DNA from: Microcaldota archaeon
GTDB lineage: Archaea > Micrarchaeota > Micrarchaeia > Micrarchaeales > Micrarchaeaceae
Direction of reading: 5' to 3'
Length of the DNA stretch: 48,251 bases
Assembly: GCA_021811435.1 (NCBI GenBank)
Contig: JAJZOR010000008.1
Span: 1 to 48,251 of the forward strand
Positions 37,390 through 44,968 of the stretch are shown here, one piece after another. Within the stretch, counting starts at the first letter, position 1, and each line of letters opens with the position of its first letter. A program made the position numbers and the translations under genes. The notes under the pieces were generated by a model, which worked only from the letters and a program-made list of their open reading frames with translations, was not told the origin of the DNA and ran no database searches.

Positions 37390-37780
37390 GACAAAAGTCA
37401 GGTGTTACCAGTTCCAGTTAACCATAGGAGATCATGCCATACGCCTTTATACATGACCGCAGTACGCTGTCTCCCGTAATATCCGCGTTTTATTATTTTC
37501 CTTTTAACGAGCACTACAAACATGTTGTGCAGCATCATTACGGTTAGAGGATCGGAATATGCTCTCTATTGTTTTATACGACGCATCATCGTCTAAAAAT
37601 TTGGAAAACAAAGGGGCCGTGTTTGTCATTTTTCTGTTGCCGAACTGCGAAAGATCCTTTATTAACAGCAGTAGCGCTTTCTGTTTCGAGTCTAGTTTTT
37701 GCGGTCTCCCGAAAGAAGAGGGTATTATAGATATAGACCTAAAAGCTCTTTGTCCCGCTTCGGGCTTTTGGGGTGAATCG
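37390..37780 (-). pseudogene. Decayed IS4-like DDE transposase N-terminal fragment
   Basis: Three frames join to a recognisable archaeal transposase N-terminal half. Frame one carries GRPQKLDSKQKALLLLIKDL and DDDASYKTIESIF; a second carries MMLHNMFVVLVKRK; a third carries ADITGDSV, which fits the first catalytic Asp motif. Two frameshifts and a stop show it is dead. It occupies the gap between the pilin operon and the kinase gene; 37219-37390 holds only the pilin promoter. Confidence 0.65.
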
Positions 37781-37782
37781 CG

Positions 37783-38289
37783 ATGAGCTACTACATCATA
37801 ATAAGGGGCCCGTTAGGCTCTGGAAAATCCTCCGTCGCAGCGGAGCTTTCAAGGATGCTGAAAGCGGAGCTCATAAGCATTGACGCCGTGCTGGAAGCCA
37901 ACGGGCTCGAGGATGACATTGAGGAAGGCTACATCTCGCAGAGGTCCTTCATAAGGGCTAACGAACTCATGGCGCAGGGGGCGGAGGCGCTTATGGATTC
38001 CGGAACGCCCGTCATATTCGATGGCAACTTCTATTGGCGATCGCAGCTGGAGGACCTGATACGGAGGCTCAGGCACGAGGGTTACGTGTTCACGTTAAAG
38101 GCCGGCCTTGACGTATGCATTTCGAGGGACTGGGAGAGGAAGTCGCCGCACGGCGCCGTGGCTACCAAGGCCGTTTACAGCAAATCTACGTCATTCGAAT
38201 ACGGCGTCGGGATAGACGCTAACGGCGAGCTGGCCGAAGTCGTGGCCTCCATACTCACATTTATACACGGCAGGAACCAAAAGCCGTAG
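37783..38289 (+). CDS. AAA-33/zeta-like P-loop kinase
   Basis: A 168-residue P-loop NTPase. Walker A is GPLGSGKSS (about residues 9-17). VIFDGNFYW (about 75) corresponds to the Walker B/DGN motif of polynucleotide and zeta-toxin-like kinases, and RDWERK resembles a lid Arg segment. It probably phosphorylates a small molecule or nucleotide; substrate unknown. It starts directly beside the transposase relic and has no antitoxin-like partner, so a toxin role is unsupported. Confidence 0.75.
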   Translation: MSYYIIIRGPLGSGKSSVAAELSRMLKAELISIDAVLEANGLEDDIEEGYISQRSFIRANELMAQGAEALMDSGTPVIFDGNFYWRSQLEDLIRRLRHEGYVFTLKAGLDVCISRDWERKSPHGAVATKAVYSKSTSFEYGVGIDANGELAEVVASILTFIHGRNQKP

Positions 38290-38423
38290 AACCTCTGCGG
38301 ACGATGCGGTAATCATTAGGACATGGTGGTAAGCCCAAAAGATAGGCGCTGAGTTTCCCTTTACGCCCCACATAAACATACAATAACGCATTTCCAACCT
38401 TCAATGCTAGGCACTTTCGAAAG

Positions 38424-38933
38424 TCACTTCGCAAATCTGATGTAAATCCTGCGGTAAAGCAATAGCACCGATACAACTAGAATCGCCGCCGTTCCAAGGT
38501 ATACGTATAGAAGCGGGGAGGCTGCTCTGCTCTGAATGCTAGAACCTATCGAGACTGTCAAAAGCAGGCTTAAGAAGCCTATAACGGCCATCACCAACGC
38601 ATGCACGGTGAATATCATGCTGAACGCAATGCCCTGATTGTTTGTGCCTTTTTGCTCACCGATACGGTAGAACAACGAGGGGAGATTCATAAGATATGGA
38701 TATTTTTCGAATATGGCATATCTGTATCTGATCATCAAAAGGAGCGCTGCCGAAACGCATGTGAATATTAAAGGCGCTATGAACAGCGTGATCTTACCTG
38801 TGGACCCGAAATAATAAACTCCCACAAACCAGGAAAAAATGATAAGCAGCAATCCGACAGCGATGAGCGTCTTTGCTGCGCTCTCCAGCCCGTATCTCTT
38901 AAGCGCTTTACTGACCATTAATCTGTTCCTCAT
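38424..38933 (-). CDS. Four-helix integral membrane protein, unknown
   Basis: A 169-residue protein with four clear membrane helices (about 20-42, 50-70, 105-130 and 140-162) and short loops. A loop of about 35 residues between helices 2 and 3 carries FEKYPYLMNLPSLF. No motif or family is recognised. It lies just downstream of tRNA-Thr, reading in the same direction. Confidence 0.6.
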   Translation of the reverse strand: MRNRLMVSKALKRYGLESAAKTLIAVGLLLIIFSWFVGVYYFGSTGKITLFIAPLIFTCVSAALLLMIRYRYAIFEKYPYLMNLPSLFYRIGEQKGTNNQGIAFSMIFTVHALVMAVIGFLSLLLTVSIGSSIQSRAASPLLYVYLGTAAILVVSVLLLYRRIYIRFAK

Positions 38934-38975
38934 CCAAACTATTTAAGCCTTGTGGGACTTAAACGGAATTTCAGA

Positions 38976-39048
38976 AGCCCCGAGAGGGAGTTGAACCCTC
39001 GACCTCTTGTTTACGAGACAAGCGCTGCTACCACTGAGCTACCGGGGC
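38976..39048 (-). tRNA. tRNA-Thr (CGT)
   Basis: The complement is a canonical cloverleaf: acceptor GCCCCGG/TCGGGGC (one T-G pair), D-arm TAGCTCAGTGGTAGCA, anticodon stem CTTGT/ACAAG around loop CTCGTAA (anticodon CGT), T-arm with GGTTCAACTCC. The discriminator is T, as in archaeal tRNA-Thr. No intron and no encoded CCA. Confidence 0.93.
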
Positions 39049-39203
39049 ATCGATGTATATCTTTCGCTTTTTATGCATTTCAACTTATCTAAGTGTTTGT
39101 GATTTGAAAAACTTATAACTCTGATGTAGTGGATAATTTCGTTAACACCCAGATATAAACTCCCTTTCTTTATAGAAATCTTAGTGTTAAAATACCTATA
39201 TTT

Positions 39204-39368
39204 TTAGTGCTTTTTTACACTACATACTATCTTAGCCTGTAGTTTATTAGGCGTTACTGTCTTAGACCATTCAAGATTCGTTTTCTTGCCTTTGAGGTAA
39301 ACTTTATATCCTGTCTTCAGTTTTTCCAAAGCGTCTGGTGCGGATACGTCTAGTTTTCTAAGTTTATA
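39204..39368 (-). pseudogene. Possible remnant in the AT-rich gap 39049-39536
   Basis: This 490-base AT-rich gap has no credible gene. The best stretch is a 54-codon frame with a protein-like C-terminus (LEKLKTGYKVYLKGKKTNLEWS and a following basic tail) but no ATG or GTG. A TAG precedes it, within a near-duplicate TATAGTATAA pair. It is probably a gene end left by rearrangement. Nothing else is visible in the gap. Confidence 0.25.
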
Positions 39369-39536
39369 CTATATTTATACTATAGTAATGTTAATATGGC
39401 ATATGCCATGTAACATATCCTTACATGCGATCTTATGTGAGATTGTAGCCATACCATCAAATACGATGTATTTGAAATTATTAACACACTGGGTAAAGAC
39501 TTTACGCGACCGATAAAAATTTCGTGCCGTTTTTGA

Positions 39537-39839
39537 TTAGTGGTGCTTCGGGGTAAAGAAGTTGCCATGTTCATAGCGTGGCTCCTTGTCCGTCTCTACT
39601 ATGGAGATGCAATCGTTAGGGCAGAGTATGATGCAGGCCTCAACTCCTGTGCAATTCCGGACTTGTACCGGATTGCCTTTCAATGGGATAAGATTGTCGT
39701 ACCGTGTTTGCATTTCTTCGTCATTGGCGCTGCCATCCCCTCTGAAAGCCAATGCACCCTGAGGACATATGTCAACGCAGGAAAGACACCCTAGGCAGCA
39801 TCCCTCTTTGAAAATCATTTTATAGTACGGTCCGGTCAT
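39537..39839 (-). CDS. Dicluster ferredoxin with one incomplete site
   Basis: A 100-residue electron-transfer protein. The N-terminal cluster motif is complete: CLGCLSCVDICP. The C-terminal one reads CTGVEACIILCP, lacking the second Cys of CxxCxxCxxxCP, so it would hold a 3Fe-4S cluster or use another ligand; an extra Cys follows in CPNDC. Start ATG 39839 is chosen because GGTGGG lies just before it; upstream codons would add an unlikely hydrophobic stretch. It is the last chromosomal gene before the integrated element. Confidence 0.85.
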   Translation of the reverse strand: MTGPYYKMIFKEGCCLGCLSCVDICPQGALAFRGDGSANDEEMQTRYDNLIPLKGNPVQVRNCTGVEACIILCPNDCISIVETDKEPRYEHGNFFTPKHH

Positions 39840-39885
39840 AATCCCACCAAAATAAACACAAATCAAATACCGCAGCAACATTTAT

Positions 39886-40074
39886 TTACTGTGATATATT
39901 GGATTCCGAATGTCTATAAACCTGTCTGCTGCTTAATTCCTTTCCTTTTGCTATGGAACTGAACCCGAGTTTGTCGTCGAAAATCTGATTTGCTCCCATC
40001 GGGATTTGAACCCGAGTTGCAGGGTTGAAAGCCCCGCGTCCTTGGCCGAGTTTGTCATCTTTTTCTAGCTTCAT
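39886..40074 (-). pseudogene. int: int(N): N-terminal part of the partitioned SSV-type integrase
   Basis: A 62-codon frame starting ATG 40074 after GGTG at a good distance. It reads MKLEKDDKLG, then codons derived from the tRNA 3' part (GRGAFNPATRVQIP), then FDDKLGFSS. The same tRNA-derived frame is open at the other border and runs into the rest of the integrase. This is what an SSV-type integrase looks like after integration: attP lies inside int, so the gene is cut into int(N) and int(C). The frame ends at a stop in chromosomal DNA. Confidence 0.8.
39921..40048. repeat. Attachment-site repeat (att), distal copy with partial tRNA-Glu
   Basis: Matches 47101-47228 over about 128 bases. It contains the 3' 58 bases of tRNA-Glu (39991-40048, one mismatch in the acceptor stem, A for T-side base) plus about 70 bases of flanking sequence at lower identity. 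Similarity stops sharply at 40048 in the D-loop part of the tRNA. This is the att copy made when an element integrated into tRNA-Glu. Confidence 0.88.
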
Positions 40075-40220
40075 CCTAGCACCTTCAAAACACCAAAACA
40101 AACATAAACAATTCCAGCTTTCTGAACAGTAGCTTTTCCCAAGCAAGCTATATAAGCAGGCACGGTTCAGTTTTCCCAGAAATCCGAACCCTACTAAAGA
40201 TTAGATAATGCTTATACTTA

Positions 40221-41147
40221 TCATGAAAGAAATTTATCGCCGTTGAAATGCACCATGTGATTTGGCTTATCTGCAAGCCAAATCTCGGTTTCCCACGCTA
40301 TGTTGTCTATGTGCTTCTTAAATTCATGAAAGCTAGGGAATGCAGTTACATATATTCGCTTTGCCTTAGTTACTTTCAGAGCTTCCTCAAGTTCTAGCTT
40401 TCGCTTAGGTGATACTGGCCCATGAGAAGTAACCACTTCAATAAGAAAAAGAAAATTACGCTGTTTTTCGTACAATACTATGTCAGGTAGCTTATTATGG
40501 ACATTAAAAGGTATACCCAATCTGTCAAGTTGATTTCTATTCACATCAAGTGCCTTCTTTGCAGTATCTCCGATGTACAATAGTTCTGAATTAGGACAGA
40601 AGTTTGGTCTGAAATGCTTAATCACCTGTACCTGTAATTCGTTGTGTTTTCCTGGAGACAGCTTTATAGTAGGCATATTCGGTAATTTGATTGGAATCTT
40701 ATTTGATTCGCTCCGCCTATCATATTCGTCCGTAAGTCTACCGACGTTCTTTATGAACAAGCCAAGGTTTTTATTCCAGTTTCCAGTCCCATAACTTCTA
40801 ATCGTTTTTAGAGCGATAGGTGATATTATATATACTGTATTTGGGCTATTTGTTGGTCTCGATGGAACGTCAGTATTTCTAAACACAAGTCCCGCTTGCT
40901 CAAATTGATGTAATGTTTGCCTCCTTATCGTTTCTCTTGTGTTCTCCGCATAGGTTTTTCCATAGTCCATCTTTATGAAAGTTAATATATCGTGAATCCC
41001 GATAGATTTTTCTTCGGCATTAGTCCAACTTCCATTCTTCTTTAAGTTTATCAATGCCAAAAGAGTTAACGCAGAGCGTTCATTCTGCTGCGCCCTTGGC
41101 ATGCCAACCGCTTTCAATATCTCTACTGCTTCGCTAATTTTGCTCAT
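40221..41147 (-). CDS. BsuBI/PstI-family type II restriction endonuclease
   Basis: A 308-residue protein of the BsuBI/PstI restriction enzyme type, expected to cut CTGCAG-like sites. An N-terminal helical domain (about 1-130) precedes the catalytic region PDIVLYEKQRNFLFLIEVV followed by TSHGPVSPKRKLEL (about 225-260), which carries the family Asp, Glu and Lys residues. The start overlaps the methyltransferase stop by 4 bases, so the pair is made together. Whether the enzyme still cuts, and its exact site, cannot be told here. Confidence 0.85.
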   Translation of the reverse strand: MSKISEAVEILKAVGMPRAQQNERSALTLLALINLKKNGSWTNAEEKSIGIHDILTFIKMDYGKTYAENTRETIRRQTLHQFEQAGLVFRNTDVPSRPTNSPNTVYIISPIALKTIRSYGTGNWNKNLGLFIKNVGRLTDEYDRRSESNKIPIKLPNMPTIKLSPGKHNELQVQVIKHFRPNFCPNSELLYIGDTAKKALDVNRNQLDRLGIPFNVHNKLPDIVLYEKQRNFLFLIEVVTSHGPVSPKRKLELEEALKVTKAKRIYVTAFPSFHEFKKHIDNIAWETEIWLADKPNHMVHFNGDKFLS

Positions 41148-42739
41148 GCCAACTCCTTGCCAACGGTTAGTATCCTTTCATTGATGTTCAATTCAGCTAG
41201 AACTATTTCATCAAATTGTGCTTCTGTAAGTTTGCCTTTATGATCTAAAACAATTTTTCCTATTTGGCATATTTTTTCCAGTGATGGTAATGGCATATTC
41301 CTCATATCTGTTGCATTTACTTGCGTGTTCCCATTCAATGCCCTGAAATACCTATCTATTAAGGTTGTATTGAGTATTGCTGCCAAACCCATTGTTTCAT
41401 CTACTGACATAGCTCCGTTTATTTTGTGTATGTAATTAACATGATTCTCTATGCCCAAACTTTGTGCGTCTAGGTCTGATTTTAGAAATGGGACTGCATA
41501 TAACCTCCGTGCTTGTTCTTTTGAGCTGAAGCGTTTAACAAGCACGTAGTTTTTCATAGGTACTATAAGCGGAGCACTTTTACTCGAAACTAAGATTGCA
41601 GGAGCCTTACCATTCTTATAGACCGGCCACTCTACCTTGAAGTCCTTCATGTTGTGCATCCATAATAGCGGAGCATAAGCTTTGCCGTTAGGTTTATCAA
41701 TCAGGTACTCCTTTGATCTGAAATCAATTATGGGCCCTGTAGAAATTTCCAGCCCTAAATCTGTTATGAAATTAGGCCATTTGTCTATAGTATGTAAAAT
41801 CTTCACATCCTCTCTAGAGTCTGGTATCCTTATGAAAATCTGGTGCCCTTTCTTGTAAACAATATCTCTGTATTCAACATTCATTTCCCTTACTTCGTCT
41901 AGTTTACCAGTCTTGCTTATGCTGATTAGAACTTGCATGTTTTTAGTTTGATTTCCCTTTTTGAGTTTCATTATTACGCTTTCCTGTAATACATCATCGT
42001 TATGGAAAACCTTCTTTCTTGACTCAAATAGGTGTATGTCCGTTATAGTTGCGGAACTCAGTAGATGCCATCTGAAGTTGTTGTAGTATGTGCCGGAGCA
42101 AAAACTGCGTGGCGTTATGAAAACAGCTTCGCCATTCGGCTTTAGCTTGCTCATAGCCACAGTAATGAAAAGGGCGTAGATATTAGGATGCAAGGCGGCT
42201 AGCATGCGCATAGATTTTGACATTTGGTCTTTTCCAAGCTTATAGTATGGCGGATTGGATATTACAAAATCGTATAGCTCGGCCTCCGAGCCTTTGGCTG
42301 AATCTAGCTTGTTGCTTATTCCGGCGTTCATGTTGGCCTTTATGAAGTCCTCATTGTGTATTGTGTAGTCTAGCTCCTTGCCGTGCTTTTTAAGTTCTTT
42401 TTTGCATGTAGAAAGCGTTTTATTCAAGAACGGTAGAATCCCCTCATCGTTCTCATAAACATCTGCGGTTATCTTAAGCTTGCCTTCGACTGCTGCTAGC
42501 CTCTCGCACACGGCGGCGGTTAGCGTGCCTGTTCCAGTCCCCGGGTCTAGTATGCGCAGCTCGTTTTGGTATATGCTAAACTTGCCAGCCATAAACGAGC
42601 TTATCTCCTTTGGCGTAAAGAATTGGCCTATGTTCTTCCTAACTGATATTTTGCAGCTTTCGGAGTATAAAATAGACAGGCGTTCAGCGTAAGCCGTAAG
42701 GTTTTCATCCTGCATTTTCTCAGGCAATTCCGCTATCAA
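41144..42739 (-). CDS. N6-adenine DNA methyltransferase of the BsuBI/PstI-like system
   Basis: A 531-residue gamma-type methyltransferase. AdoMet-binding motif I is LDPGTGTGTLTAAVCERL (about residues 44-61) and catalytic motif IV is NPPY in FVISNPPYYKLGKDQ (about 146). The C-terminal 230 residues form the target-recognition domain. It protects host DNA from the partner endonuclease. The start is TTG 42739 with GGTG upstream; no ATG fits. First of the two RM genes. Confidence 0.92.
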   Translation of the reverse strand: MIAELPEKMQDENLTAYAERLSILYSESCKISVRKNIGQFFTPKEISSFMAGKFSIYQNELRILDPGTGTGTLTAAVCERLAAVEGKLKITADVYENDEGILPFLNKTLSTCKKELKKHGKELDYTIHNEDFIKANMNAGISNKLDSAKGSEAELYDFVISNPPYYKLGKDQMSKSMRMLAALHPNIYALFITVAMSKLKPNGEAVFITPRSFCSGTYYNNFRWHLLSSATITDIHLFESRKKVFHNDDVLQESVIMKLKKGNQTKNMQVLISISKTGKLDEVREMNVEYRDIVYKKGHQIFIRIPDSREDVKILHTIDKWPNFITDLGLEISTGPIIDFRSKEYLIDKPNGKAYAPLLWMHNMKDFKVEWPVYKNGKAPAILVSSKSAPLIVPMKNYVLVKRFSSKEQARRLYAVPFLKSDLDAQSLGIENHVNYIHKINGAMSVDETMGLAAILNTTLIDRYFRALNGNTQVNATDMRNMPLPSLEKICQIGKIVLDHKGKLTEAQFDEIVLAELNINERILTVGKELA

Positions 42740-42851
42740 GTCCTACACCAGTTCTTATTTTGTATTAAACTAATTTATACTTTCACTGTTCAATCAACTA
42801 ATATATAGCTTGGGGTGGTCAAGTTCCCAAGTATGATCCCAAAAAGTCCAA

Positions 42852-43571
42852 TTAACCTATTTTAAAGTAATTACTCAGAATTTTTACAATTCCAGCTTTT
42901 GTAGCCAAAATCGCTTGCTCTGCTTCTTTTTCAGACACCATATAGTAGGCCCCGAGAATCTTCTTTGCTGTCTCCAAATCTACCTTTACCGGCCCGCTAA
43001 TCTCTCCTTCTTTTAGGTCGCCGAATCCGCTTTCCTTTGCTATCTTATCTAAACTATCACTAATTTCTTTAGCCTCTCTTTCATCAATATGCGCTACTCT
43101 ATCTCCAATGTCAATTATTTTATTTCCTAGTTCAGCAGCGGTCTCTTTATCCAAAATCTTAAAGTTGTCTGCCTTATCAACCAAGGTATCCCATCCTACA
43201 AATTTTTGGTCTTCGCCTAATTTACCACTCCATGTTACTTTATTTTTACTGGCAAGTTCTTTCACCACATCTGGGCCTTCAATATTCCGCATCTCAATTT
43301 TATTAATAGCTGTAAACATGAAATATCTGATAGTAGTCCTGCACATCAAAGCAGTAGCAATATAAAATCCAGATTCATAACACTTCGCAGCTTCTATAAA
43401 CAAAAATAGCCCCTGCCTAAATTTATCCTCTTCCGCTATTCTACCAACATTATTCTTGTTGGCCTCCATTTCTATCTCCTTGCGTAGACTTTCATATAAG
43501 CTATAAGCTGTTTTGTTACTATTTATCCCCAAGATGCGTTTAATTTTGCAAGAGAGCTCAAATTTGTCCAT
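42852..43571 (-). CDS. Unknown helical protein of the island (DUF4145/HEPN-like?)
   Basis: A 239-residue soluble, helix-rich protein. Residues about 45-90 (FRQGLFLFIEAAKCYESGFYIATALMCRTTIRYF) resemble the core helices of DUF4145/HEPN-type domains, where a Y/F-rich helix is followed by Arg-containing R-x4-6-H-like segments; a downstream RVAHID (about 175) could supply the His. This is a resemblance, not a firm match. It begins 8 bases after the stop of the preceding unknown gene, so the two form a pair just upstream of the RM operon. Confidence 0.65.
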   Translation of the reverse strand: MDKFELSCKIKRILGINSNKTAYSLYESLRKEIEMEANKNNVGRIAEEDKFRQGLFLFIEAAKCYESGFYIATALMCRTTIRYFMFTAINKIEMRNIEGPDVVKELASKNKVTWSGKLGEDQKFVGWDTLVDKADNFKILDKETAAELGNKIIDIGDRVAHIDEREAKEISDSLDKIAKESGFGDLKEGEISGPVKVDLETAKKILGAYYMVSEKEAEQAILATKAGIVKILSNYFKIG

Positions 43572-43579
43572 GTAATCAC

Positions 43580-44272
43580 TTAGGGATAAGACTTCAACTC
43601 TTCAAAGAAACGTTCCTTTGTAATAACTCCTTCAATTTCTAAGTAAGGTGCTAGAAGGATGAAGGTTTCCTTAGCGAAAGCAAGCATGTCAATATAATTC
43701 CATTTGCCATCTTTTAAGAAAACCGCGCCCCTCACCTTTTCGCCTTCTATAGTCATTCCAGCATTATAGCCGTACTTAGTCAAATCATCCACTCCGTGTA
43801 TATTGCTTATCAGCTCAGCCAAGCCTGTGTCATCAATTACAAGCTCCTTTCCAGAACTTTTCTCTTGCGATGGCTTGATATTGCGTGATAAAGGCACTAA
43901 GGTCTTGCCTTCAAGCATAGTACTGCTTTCTATTGGCACTATCATCTTCTTTAGCAAGGTCAAAAAAGAGGTGTTTATGCTCTCCGCTTCCTTTTCGATA
44001 GCTTTCAAGTCGAATGTAACCTTCATAAGAGAGGTGTATGCTTCCTTCTTGTTAGCTATCTTGTCCTTGGTCTCATCAGTGGTGTGCATGTCTAGAGTAA
44101 ATTTGCGCCCTTCTTTATCCGTTATGAACCTAATTGTGAAATGTTTCTTTAGCTCCTTTTCTATAAACATGAGCTTCATGTCCTTACTTGCTTCCTTACC
44201 TCCGATGCCAACGATAACTGGAAGCTTGCCAAATTTTATGCACTTAGGCAGTTTAGGCTTATTTTCGACCAT
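43580..44272 (-). CDS. Unknown protein of the island, paired with 42852
   Basis: A 230-residue protein with Lys/Glu-rich alternating strands and helices (FGKLPVIVGIGGKEASKDMKL near the start, LKDGKWNYIDMLAFAKETFILLAP near the end). No known motif is seen. ATG 44272 is chosen (MVENKPK); an ATG 10 codons upstream is weaker. It is followed after 8 bases by the HEPN-like gene. Its location in an island beside restriction-modification suggests a defence or counter-defence role, but this is only position. Confidence 0.65.
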   Translation of the reverse strand: MVENKPKLPKCIKFGKLPVIVGIGGKEASKDMKLMFIEKELKKHFTIRFITDKEGRKFTLDMHTTDETKDKIANKKEAYTSLMKVTFDLKAIEKEAESINTSFLTLLKKMIVPIESSTMLEGKTLVPLSRNIKPSQEKSSGKELVIDDTGLAELISNIHGVDDLTKYGYNAGMTIEGEKVRGAVFLKDGKWNYIDMLAFAKETFILLAPYLEIEGVITKERFFEELKSYP

Positions 44273-44360
44273 AGTATCACTTAGTATTAACTTTATACGC
44301 ACCTTTTACAACAAAATAAGTTAATGTAAATATATACGTTTTCTGTCTAATTTTATAATA

Positions 44361-44605
44361 GGTAACCCTAGCCCTTTAAACTACACCGGCACGTTCGGAG
44401 CAAACTCCTCACGTGGGCTAGCGTGCCAACGCACTGTAAGTTGGCAACCCAGCAAGCGGCTTGTTTTGAGTGGGGGCAAAACAAGCCTAGGGCGTCCATG
44501 TGATGTAAGGTAGCCGTAGCCCGCTGAGCGACACCGAAGGTGTCTTTGGGGCGGGCGGAGGCTGCAAGGCGGGATAGTCTCTACACGACTCTCTACATGG
44601 ACGGC
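44361..44605 (+). ncRNA. Candidate large structured RNA in the island
   Basis: About 245 GC-rich bases inside AT-rich DNA, with consecutive perfect helices: CTAGCCC 44368-44374/44415-44421; TGCCAAC 44424-44430/44440-44446; GGCTTGTTTT 44458-44467/44478-44487; CGTCCATGT 44493-44501/44595-44603. Nested in the last are GTAGCC 44510-44515/44560-44565 (one wobble), GCCCGC 44519-44524/44551-44556 and GACACC 44530-44535/44539-44544. TATA-like AAATATATAC at 44329-44338 would start a plus-strand transcript near 44361, just before the first helix. A frame open on the other strand reads through the helices and is not credible as a gene. RNA family not recognised. Confidence 0.65.
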
Positions 44606-44724
44606 TATAATATTGATGTGCAGTAGTTCCTCATAAAAAAAGCCCTGTTTTGAAAGATTCCCTCGATACTCTTCTCTACATGGATTGCCTAAGTCATGTA
44701 GAGAACTTTGCGGCATGTAGAGAA
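44590..44724. repeat. TCTCTACATG repeats with a perfect 11-bp inverted pair
   Basis: The motif occurs at 44590-44599, 44672-44682 (TTCTCTACATG), inverted at 44695-44705 and again inverted at 44714-44724 (CATGTAGAGAA). The middle two form a perfect 11-bp inverted repeat with a 12-base spacer; a variant TCTCTACACG is near 44578. The group lies between the structured RNA and the small gene at 44756. It may be an operator, an iteron-type site or RNA hairpins. Confidence 0.6.
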
Positions 44725-44755
44725 ATCGCTTAAACTGCTTGGAAAGCCGTCATAG

Positions 44756-44947
44756 TCAGTCCCAAACGTCGCTTACGAGTGCCTTTACGGACTTGTACTT
44801 GTGCACCTTTCCAGTCCTAAGCTCCTCAAGCCCTATATCCAAGCCAGTAACCTTCTTTTTCTTCATGGCATTGGCTATTAGAGTGATTTGAACTTCAAGA
44901 TTGACGAGCCTCCTTTCGATCTGACTCACCGACTTTGTATTCGCCAT
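44756..44947 (-). CDS. Small protein, possibly antitoxin-like
   Basis: A 63-residue protein from ATG 44947 (MANTKSVSQIERR). The N-terminal half is a charged helix; the C-terminal part (GLEELRTGKVHKYKSVKALVSDVWD) resembles the tail of RelB/VapB-type antitoxins but no toxin gene is adjacent. The gene sits 21 bases after int(C) on the same strand and next to the TCTCTACATG repeats, which could be its operator. Assignment is tentative. Confidence 0.5.
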   Translation of the reverse strand: MANTKSVSQIERRLVNLEVQITLIANAMKKKKVTGLDIGLEELRTGKVHKYKSVKALVSDVWD

Positions 44948-44968
44948 AATAATATTGTACCGATGCAA

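Noticed and set aside
37559-37786. A 75-codon plus-strand frame before the kinase gene
   Set aside because: The opposite strand carries a recognisable transposase fragment, so this frame is its shadow.
37783-38289. Zeta-type toxin
   Set aside because: The P-loop and DGN motifs fit many small kinases; there is no antitoxin partner and no other toxin feature.
40221-42739. Depletion of CTGCAG sites as proof of restriction activity
   Set aside because: Several CTGCAG sites were noticed in host and island, so no depletion is evident by eye; counts would need computing.
44381-44716. A 111-codon minus-strand frame across the structured RNA
   Set aside because: It runs through seven perfect helices and the TCTCTACATG repeats, and reads as Arg/Pro/Leu-rich non-globular sequence; an RNA explains the region better.
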